NCBI GenBank assembly: GCA_002118135.1
Contig: BDIU01000272.1
Coordinates: forward strand, 1 to 60,820
From: Trebouxia sp. TZW2008
Taxonomy: Eukaryota; Chlorophyta; Trebouxiophyceae; Trebouxiales; Trebouxiaceae
Direction of reading: 5' to 3'
Length of the DNA: 60,820 bases
Shown: positions 54,214 to 60,820 of the stretch, piece by piece
How the letters are laid out: every line of letters starts with the position of its first letter
Position numbering within the stretch: the stretch's first letter is position 1
Position numbers and translations under genes: made by a program
The notes under the pieces: model-generated
What the model was told of the DNA's origin: nothing
Seen by the model: the letters and a program-made list of their open reading frames with translations, nothing else
Database searches by the model: none

Positions 54214-57200
54214 CTAAGCTGTCACATCAGATGCAGGTCCAGGGAGATCATAAGTAGTGTTCCCATAATTGGCATTCACCCAAGCAGGTGTGAACGGCGC
54301 TCCATCATAGTTGCATTGCTGGCTGCAGTGTGGCAAGTCATCCGGTGGAGTGCCAATCTGATCCACGCCTTCTGCAAAAATGAGCCCCTGGCCTATGAGC
54401 TGATGCCATAGTATGTGACAGTGAAAGAACCAAGTCCCTGGATTGTCAGCCTGCAAACATCGGGAACTTATTTAGCAATCAAAACAAGAACAAAATCATG
54501 CAACGCATGCCTTTTGCAAACGTGAGCCTTTGGCCTGTAAGCTGAACCCAGAGTATGTGACAGTGAAAGAATCAAGTCCCTGGACTATCAGCCTGTAAAC
54601 ACCAGGAAATTTAGTCAGCAATCACAACCAGGGCAAATCATGCAATGTATGCCTTTGACAACAACGAGTCCCTGGTGATTCCATGCCTGTATAGCACTGG
54701 GAAAATCAGGTTCCTGGAGTATAAACAGAGGCTCCCGTTATGACGCCTAAGTTTTTCTGTGTTTCTAGCAACTCTGGATCGGCATCGGCTGGCTTGCATG
54801 ACAGCATGCAGCCAGACAAAGCTTGCTGATCTGTCTCGTTCAAAGCTCAATGTCATTCATTCATTCATTCATTCATTCATTCATTCATTCATTCATTCAT
54901 TCATTCATTCATTCATTCATTCATTCATTCATTCATTCATTAATTCATTCATTCATTCATTCATTCATTCATTCATGCATGCATGCATGCATTCATTCAT
55001 TCACTCATGACGTGGCTTAGGCAGGCTCAGCAGGCCCAAATAAGTACGTACAGAAGCAATCAACTGTCTCCAACCAGCTCAACGTCACGTCAAGCATCAC
55101 CATCTGCAGTCTATGTCAACCAGCGAATCACCGTATTCTTCAGTGAGTGCTACTGTAAGATACTTGCATATTGGGTATCACGTATTAGCCCAACATATTG
55201 CGTTTCACAATTTGCACTGCATGTCAGCGATGCATACTTTCAAATACTGCGTATTATGTATCATGTATTGCGTATTGAGTATTGCGCATGGCGATTCGCT
55301 GATGTCAACCTTCCTCAGTGACTGTCAACAACAGAGCCTACAGTCGACTATCATCAACCATCGATCCATCACCATCACAGTAGAGGAAACCGATGAAAAA
55401 GCTTGATACAAAGCGCAGCACAGCCCAGTTGTTCTTGTGCACTATCTGAGTATCACGGTACATTGGGTTTGCCGACTTCATTCAGTGTTGACTGCACAGA
55501 GCTGATGTACAGTTCAAAGCTGTTGTCAAAGCACAGAAGATGCTCACCACAAAGCGCAGCACAGCCCAGCCGTTCTTGTACACTATCTGAGTGTCCCGGT
55601 ACATCGGGTTCGCCAAATTCAGTGTGGACTGCACAGAGCTATTGTATGGTCCAATGCCACTGCCAAGAACCCAGAAGTGGTGACCATGCAGGTGGAAGGG
55701 ATGCTGCTCTGTACCGTTTCGAGCTGCTGAACCTCCAGGCCGGCCTTCAGCCCTGCAAAAATGCGCTTATTGGCATGCCTCCTGAAACGAAAAAAAAGAA
55801 AACAAAAGAAGACGAAGGAAAGAAGAACAAAGACTAGTGCCAAGCATCCAGAAGTGGTGACCATGTAGATGCAAGTGATGCTGCTCTGTGCCGTTGCGGG
55901 TTGCTGAACCCCAGGGCGGCCCTCAGCCCTGCAAAAGCGCCCTGCTTCTTATGACATGATTTCTGATGAGCATGCAGTGCACAGCATTGTGCAGTGCATG
56001 ACCCAAGGCTGCTTGCAAAGTGACTGCTGCACCTCTCACAACAATGTCATGAAGCGCTTTAAAGGACACAGGCATGCAAACCAAATTTGGAACACAGTCA
56101 TCTGACTCGCCATGTGGCACAGCCACTTGACAAAACCATGCAATACAGTCATGTGAAGTACTTCGAAAGCTAGCAAAGGGACAGGAGTGCTTACGTGAGA
56201 TCACCGTTATAGCTGTTGGCAGGCTGATTGATCAAAACAACATCCACAACCTCTCCAATGTTGAGGCTAATAATGTGCTGACCCGTACTGGGGTAGATGG
56301 GCGGGTTAGTCCCGTCATCCAGGAAGACTGAAGGCCGAGAGCTTGCATTTAGAGTCTGCAGTCAAGCATTCTGCAATCAATTTCTGTCTGGACCTCTACA
56401 ACGCCAAGCAGCTGGGTACAAGCTCGTGTGTTTGAAGCATGCACAAATGCATACATACAGCATGGCAGTTTGCATGGCTGACATGTGCATGCATACAGCA
56501 CATGCATTGCTGAGCACAGCGCAGCGCAGCACAGCACAGCACACATGACTCACCTGAACGCCTGCATCCTGTGCGCCCAGGCTGTTGCCAGGAACTGCCA
56601 GATTGCTGAAGTAGGCATTGTCTTGATACACCAAACTCAATGGCGCGTCACAAGGTGGTGTGTTCTGCATGGTCACAGGCACACTGACCCAAAGAATTCA
56701 GGCAGGACTTGTCTTGGTATCTTAGGCTTTGTGGTGTGTCACAAGGAGGTGTGGTCTGCGTGGTGCCGGTCACTTTGACTCACACCTTTCAAGCAGGCAG
56801 ACATACGCTGTGCACTTTCAAACTAGCTGACGCGCAGCATGCAAAGCAGGTATTGCCAGATTGCTGAAGTAGCCATTGTCTTGATACACCAGGCTTAGCG
56901 GTGCATCACAAGGTGGGGCTTTCTGCATGGCCGCACACACACTCGGTTGCAATGCTTGAGTTCTTGTTGTCATGGTGCACTAGACTCAGCAATGCATCAC
57001 AATTTAGTGTGTTCCGTGCAGTCACAGCCAAATTGACTGACACTCTTCACAAGGCAGACACATGCTTGGTAGATTTCAACCAAATGTCAACAGGCGCACA
57101 ACATGTCGAGCAGGCGCACATTGTCTTGGTACACCAGAATCAGCGGTGAAACGCAGAGTGGTGTGCTGTGCATAGTCACAGACACACTGACTCACAGACA

Positions 57201-60200
57201 GACACATGCTCTGCAGGTTTGAACAGAATGACAACAGGCACACAGCATGCAAAGCAGGCAGGCAGGCAGGCATCTGCTCTGCGGTGTCATTGAGTTTTGC
57301 TGCTGTAGACATTAGGGCAATCGTTTCTCCCGACAACTTGAACAGTTTCTGGCAGATGCAAGATCGGCCTGGATTTGAATCATCCCAACTCTGCCTGGCA
57401 CAGCAATAATTTGACCCAGAAATAGGTCACAGAGCAATTTCTTTTGAGCTGGTGCTGCCAGGCATCATCATTGCTGCCATATATCATGGCGTCTGACCAG
57501 CAATTGTGACTGCCAGCAAGCAAAAAGATTGACTACATGCGCCTGTTCATGCTGCCTAACCAAGCATACGTCTAATATAATTGGATTAGGTTAGCATATG
57601 ACCAAACTGGTTGGAGACACTTGATTGCTTCTGTACGTAGCTAGTTCAGCCTGCTGAGCCTGCCTAGCCCAATGGATGGATGGATGGATGGATGGATGGA
57701 TGGATGGATGGATGGATGGATGGATGGATGGACGGACGGAGCAAGCATACACCATCAACAAGACATGAACTTACTGCAGCAAGTGTTTCATTTCACGTGA
57801 TGCTGCTCACCACATTTGCAACATTGTTCAAAGCCCAGCGCACTTGCCCAGTCTCGTTCAACAGCGGCTGTGTCACAATCTGGGTTATGGTCCTCGTGGC
57901 ATTTCTTGGAACCTGCAACACAAGCAGACTAGATAGCAAACACCAGCAGGCCAGCAAGACCATAAGATTTCTGGGAAGCTGCGATACAAGCAGGCTCGAT
58001 TTCAAACACCAGCAGGCCAGCAAGACCATCAGGTGCAAGCAAACCATCAGCATGTTCAGAACAGGCAGTGTTTGCAGTCTGATCTCATCCAGGCAGTCTG
58101 CAACACAGATGTGCATGAGGGTGTTTCCATGAAATCACACGCCAAGCATGCACACAAGCAAGCAGCACTTCACAGCAGAAGCTGCGTCGTCGCTACTATC
58201 TAATAAACAGCACTCTGATTGAGAAGCAGCAATCATCACAGATGACATATGGGTCAGATTCAGCATCCAAAACCCTAATGCCCCAAAGAAAACCATAGCT
58301 CTCACTCTAGCCCTGTTGCACATGACAAGGCATCATTTCAGCAGAAACTCAAACCTGCAAGTCTGTGTGGTTGGCGGGTGCAGTAAGGACAATCTGCTGT
58401 GCTGTCACACGCGGCTCAAGCCCAGATGCATTGAAAGCTGGATTGCTGCTGCTGCTGGTGTTGACCAATGCTTCAGCAGTCACGATCTGCACAACACAGG
58501 CTGAAGTTCATGTACTTCTTGAGCTCAGGTGTATTGATGTTTGCGTGGTTCACCGGTACAGCAAGAGCAATCAGTGGTGCTGTCATGCGTGGCTCGAGCC
58601 CAGATGCATTGAAACCTAGATTGCTGTTGCTGCTGGTGTTGACCAATGCTTCAGCAGTGACAATCTGCACAGCACACAGTGATGTCTTCACAGACTGCTT
58701 CTTGTGCATAACAATCTGCCTGAGCTTTCACCCATGTATTGGGTGTGATTGGCAGATGCAGTGAGGGCAACCTGCGCTGCTATCACACGGGGCTCAAGCC
58801 CAGATGCATTGAATTGGGCTGCTGCTGCTGCTGCTGCTGCTGATGTTCACTAGGCTTCAGCAATCACGATCTGTACAGCACGAGTTGAGGTCGCAATGCA
58901 ATGCTTTCGTGTGGCAGGCTGCACTGGACATCGTTCTTAGATGCAAAAGTTTCGAACCAACAATGCATCAAGCACTGATGATTGCCCCTGCTAGGGACCT
59001 ATGCTCCAGCGATGCTCAAGTATGTAACCTGTGGACAGCTTGCAATGAATGACTGGAGACAGTCTCTGCACAGTGGTTCTGGCTGGTCATCATAACAGAT
59101 CAGCAATACTGCAGTACAACACAGATGCAGCAGCATCGGCAACAGCAACAGTGAAGTCTATGTTCTGTGTGGAGTTGTGCAACATATGCATCAGCTTAGG
59201 TGTAGGTGGTGTCACAGATAGTCTCGTGCTCAAGTGAGCTCTGAGTCTCACACTAGATCAGCCTGTAATGTGCATTTGAGTACATGCAATGCATGATGCT
59301 CCGCTACATTGGCGACGGGAAGAGTAGGAATGGCACAAAGCTTTGGATTAACCTTGGCGGCCTGTTCAGGGGTCCAAGGGGCCACCGCCTCAGGCTGCGG
59401 AGTTGACTCAGTTGGTAGCTGAGTTGCATTTGCGCCTTCATAGCGCAGTATAGCAAATCCATTAGGAGAGCCTTCTCTGTATTGCGGTTGTGCTGTGATC
59501 CAGTAGTTGCCAACAGTAGTGTTTGCATTGAGCAAAACGTCATATCTGCATCAGGCAAGACCAGCTTCAGACGTCTACATATCTGATAGCAAGATAGCAA
59601 ACCCATTGGAAGAGCCTTCTCTATATTGCAATTGTGCTGTTAACCAGTAGTTGCCAACAGTAGCATTGGCAGTCAGCAAACATCATATCTGCACTAGGCA
59701 AAACAAGCTTCACACTTTCAATCGCAGAAGACGATACAGTAGGTTCTCTTTGTAAGGACATTTGTTGTAAGGACATTCTTGATGTAAGTACAAGGCAACT
59801 GGAACCCAATCACTGCATTCTGACTGCAGTGATGCCGCTGAGTAGGGCAACTCTGATGTAAGGACACCTTGCTCGGGAACCAAATAGTCGTTGTCAGGAG
59901 AAAACACAACACTTTTCTCTGTACTGAGGCTGTGCTGTGATCCAGTAGTCGCCCACAGTGGCGTTGGCAGTGAGCAGAACTTTGCGCCTAAAACAAGCAT
60001 TGACACGCTAGCTTAATTTCATAGGGTTGCAAGCACACCGTTAGGGTGTACCAGAGTTATGTGTAAAATCCAGAAAACAGCATAATGGTACTAATATTTG
60101 GACTTTTGGCCAAGTCGAGAAGTGGTTCATGTTTGGGTGTTCTCCACAAAGTAGGCATGGGTTTGAATCCGGAACATCTCACAGGGCCCCAAAAGCTGCT

Positions 60201-60690
60201 GATCTGGGCAAGCAATGCTAGCCAAAGCAAAGCAAAGCAAAGATACGTTTTCAAGCCTACATATTGCTTGGTGACTGAATTTGAGTGTGCGTTTGTCATT
60301 GCCTTTGGCGAGAATTTATGTATAAGGACCAAAGCTAACAGGCTGTGTAAGAATGGCATCAGCTGCAACAATGGTCACATTGTGCCCCTCAAAGCACATT
60401 GTTTGGTACACATTATCAATTCGCAGTGTGCAGTTATCATTACCTCTGGCCAGAATTGATGTCGACGCATGGTCCAAAGCTGACAGGCTCTGTAGGAATG
60501 GCATCAGCTGCAACAATGGTCACATTGTGCCCCTCAAAGCACACTGTTTGGTACACCAGGGATGCCCCGTTGATAAGCCTGATTCTGTACGTCTTCCCTG
60601 CTGTAACTATGATGGAGGTATGGGTGCAGCCAGGGTTTCCAGGGGAGGCCCAGGGTTGCTGAAGTGACTTGCCTGTGTACGCGTTTGCCA
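54214..60690 (-). CDS. Laccase-like multicopper oxidase, partial (5' end missing)
   Basis: Exons on the minus strand: about 60690-60444 (5' limit uncertain), 59545-59308, 58486-58355, 57912-57811, 56664-56554, 56355-56195, 55752-55548, 54450-54214. Junction phases agree. Visible blocks in order: [16 protein letters not shown] with [14 protein letters not shown] (cupredoxin domain 2 start), [20 protein letters not shown] with [47 protein letters not shown], then the copper-binding [11 protein letters not shown] and C-terminal [15 protein letters not shown]. These are the third and fourth copper signatures (trinuclear cluster, HCH and the type 1 site). The first two His motifs and any signal peptide belong to the missing N-terminus beyond the right edge. 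The family oxidises phenols or metals with four-electron reduction of oxygen, usually outside the cell. The residue after the type 1 site (Leu in HQLIGQG) suggests a laccase-type site, but the substrate is not known. Confidence 0.9.
54515..54745 (-). repeat. Acceptor-spanning copies before the terminal laccase exon
   Basis: Upstream of exon 54450-54214 in the sense direction, 54605-54515 is a copy of [20 protein letters not shown] with a Trp-to-stop change and other damage. A more degraded copy lies at about 54735-54650. Confidence 0.8.
54852..55005. repeat. (ATTC)n microsatellite
   Basis: About 150 bp of ATTC units with a short GCAT tract, intronic in the laccase-like gene. Ile-His-Ser-Phe frames are artefacts. 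Confidence 0.97.
55125..55312. repeat. Dispersed GCGTATT-type repeat (third copy)
   Basis: Contains AACATATTGCGTTTCACAAT, TTTGCACTGCATGTCAG and TATTGCGTATTGAGTATTGC. Related to 37300-37455 and 12130-12270. Confidence 0.65.
55845..55935 (-). repeat. Acceptor-spanning copy before laccase exon 55752-55548
   Basis: A copy of the exon start through the HLHGHHFW segment ([13 protein letters not shown]), 180 bp upstream in the sense direction. Its frame is broken before the His motif, so it is not expected to be translated. Confidence 0.85.
56675..57180 (-). repeat. Tandem copies before laccase exon 56664-56554
   Basis: Four degraded copies of the acceptor and [22 protein letters not shown] start lie upstream (about 56760-56700, 56940-56870, 57030-56980 and 57175-57110). 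Confidence 0.85.
57672..57740. repeat. (GATG)n microsatellite
   Basis: ATGG/GATG tetranucleotide array, ending in two GGAC variants, in a laccase intron. Confidence 0.97.
57915..58065 (-). repeat. Short tandem copies before laccase exon 57912-57811
   Basis: Unit of about 60 bp with CACCAGCAGGCCAGCAAGACCAT and an acceptor-like end, repeated two to three times immediately upstream of the functional acceptor. Confidence 0.75.
58520..58870 (-). repeat. Acceptor-spanning copies before laccase exon 58486-58355
   Basis: Two further copies of [12 protein letters not shown]...FNASGLEPR. The nearer one (about 58665-58525) is fully open and continues [16 protein letters not shown], so it could be an alternative exon. 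The farther one contains a CTG expansion and is degraded. Confidence 0.85.
59590..60000 (-). repeat. Acceptor-spanning copies and inserted repeat before laccase exon 59545-59308
   Basis: Copies of the exon start ([20 protein letters not shown] and a degraded version) lie at about 59995-59920 and 59690-59590. Between them, 59740-59900 is an inverted copy of the GTCCTTAC-type repeat seen at 17285-18330 and 22370-22530. Confidence 0.85.
60090..60245 (+). mobile_element. Possible tRNA-derived SINE
   Basis: An A-box-like TTGGCCAAGTCGAG (60106-60119) and a B-box-like GGTTTGAATCC (60160-60170) are spaced as in RNA polymerase III internal promoters. They are followed by an unrelated body and a short tail of AAAGC repeats (60223-60242). 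No clean cloverleaf can be folded, so it is not an active tRNA. It is intronic and antisense to the laccase-like gene. Target-site duplications are not obvious. Confidence 0.4.
60315..60425 (-). repeat. Donor-spanning copy of laccase exon ending at 60444
   Basis: [20 protein letters not shown] and the sequence through a degraded donor recur just downstream in the sense direction. The upstream copy (60560-60444) is the one whose donor phase fits the next exon. Confidence 0.85.
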
Positions 60691-60744
60691 TGTCAGCTCA
60701 GAACTGAACACGCATGTGATTGCAGATCCAGGAGCAGAGAAGTG

Positions 60745-60820
60745 GCAGCAGTGCAGAGGCAGTGGCAAGCAGCAGGGCAGGGGGCAGGGGCAGGGCAGAG
60801 GCAGGGCAGGGGGGGCAGGG
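60745..60820. repeat. G-rich (GGGCAG)n low-complexity end
   Basis: GGGCAGGGGCAGGGCAGAGG-type simple sequence runs to the right edge of the window. Confidence 0.9.

Noticed and set aside
54759..55020. Ile-His-Ser-Phe repeat protein
   Set aside because: Artefact of the (ATTC)n microsatellite in a laccase intron.
60090..60180. Functional tRNA gene
   Set aside because: Only the A- and B-box-like motifs are present. No acceptor, anticodon or D-stem pairing can be formed.

Overview
This is nuclear DNA from a eukaryote, most likely a green alga (Chlorophyta; a trebouxiophyte-like genome is my guess, not proven). Genes are split into many short exons by GT-AG introns plus a few GC-AG introns. The conserved proteins are of plant/algal type: an MnmA-type tRNA thiouridylase, SDF2, a small plant-type complex I subunit, a CCAR1-like protein, a secreted amidase and a laccase-like multicopper oxidase. 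CpG is strongly depleted except in short islands at gene starts, which suggests methylated gene bodies and unmethylated promoters. No rRNA, CRISPR array, operon or prokaryotic feature is visible.

Layout, left to right. 195-1159 (-): 5' part of an MnmA-type gene running off the left edge. It shares a CpG-rich divergent promoter with a very large + strand gene (about 2174-24032, at least 23 exons, about 2230 aa). That gene encodes a BRX domain, a helical region, a degenerate NB-ARC/STAND nucleotide-binding module, a winged-helix-like region, kinesin-light-chain-type TPRs and a long disordered tail. 25000-25976 (+): SDF2 (ER chaperone, MIR domain). 26781-27017 (-): 78-aa mitochondrial complex I subunit. 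It is divergent from 27281-41523 (+): CCAR1/RSA1-like nuclear protein, 23 exons and 1453 aa, with an embedded G-patch. 42197-52843 (-): 14-exon gene, 750 aa, fusing a secreted FAS1 (fasciclin) domain to an amidase-signature enzyme. 54214-about 60690 (-): 3' part of a laccase-like multicopper oxidase running off the right edge.

Exons were joined by hand by matching splice sites, reading phase and protein-family pattern. Phases agree at every proposed junction of the large genes, which is the main support for these models.

The most unusual feature is architectural. In all four large genes, on both strands, short segments that span a splice site have been tandemly duplicated, up to nine times. 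When the duplicated segment spans an acceptor, the usable copy is the last one. When it spans a donor, the usable copy is the first one. Introns are therefore full of decayed exon-end copies with period about 85-210 bp, and only one copy of each is expected to be spliced in. This, together with the BRX-STAND-TPR protein, is the best candidate for something undescribed.
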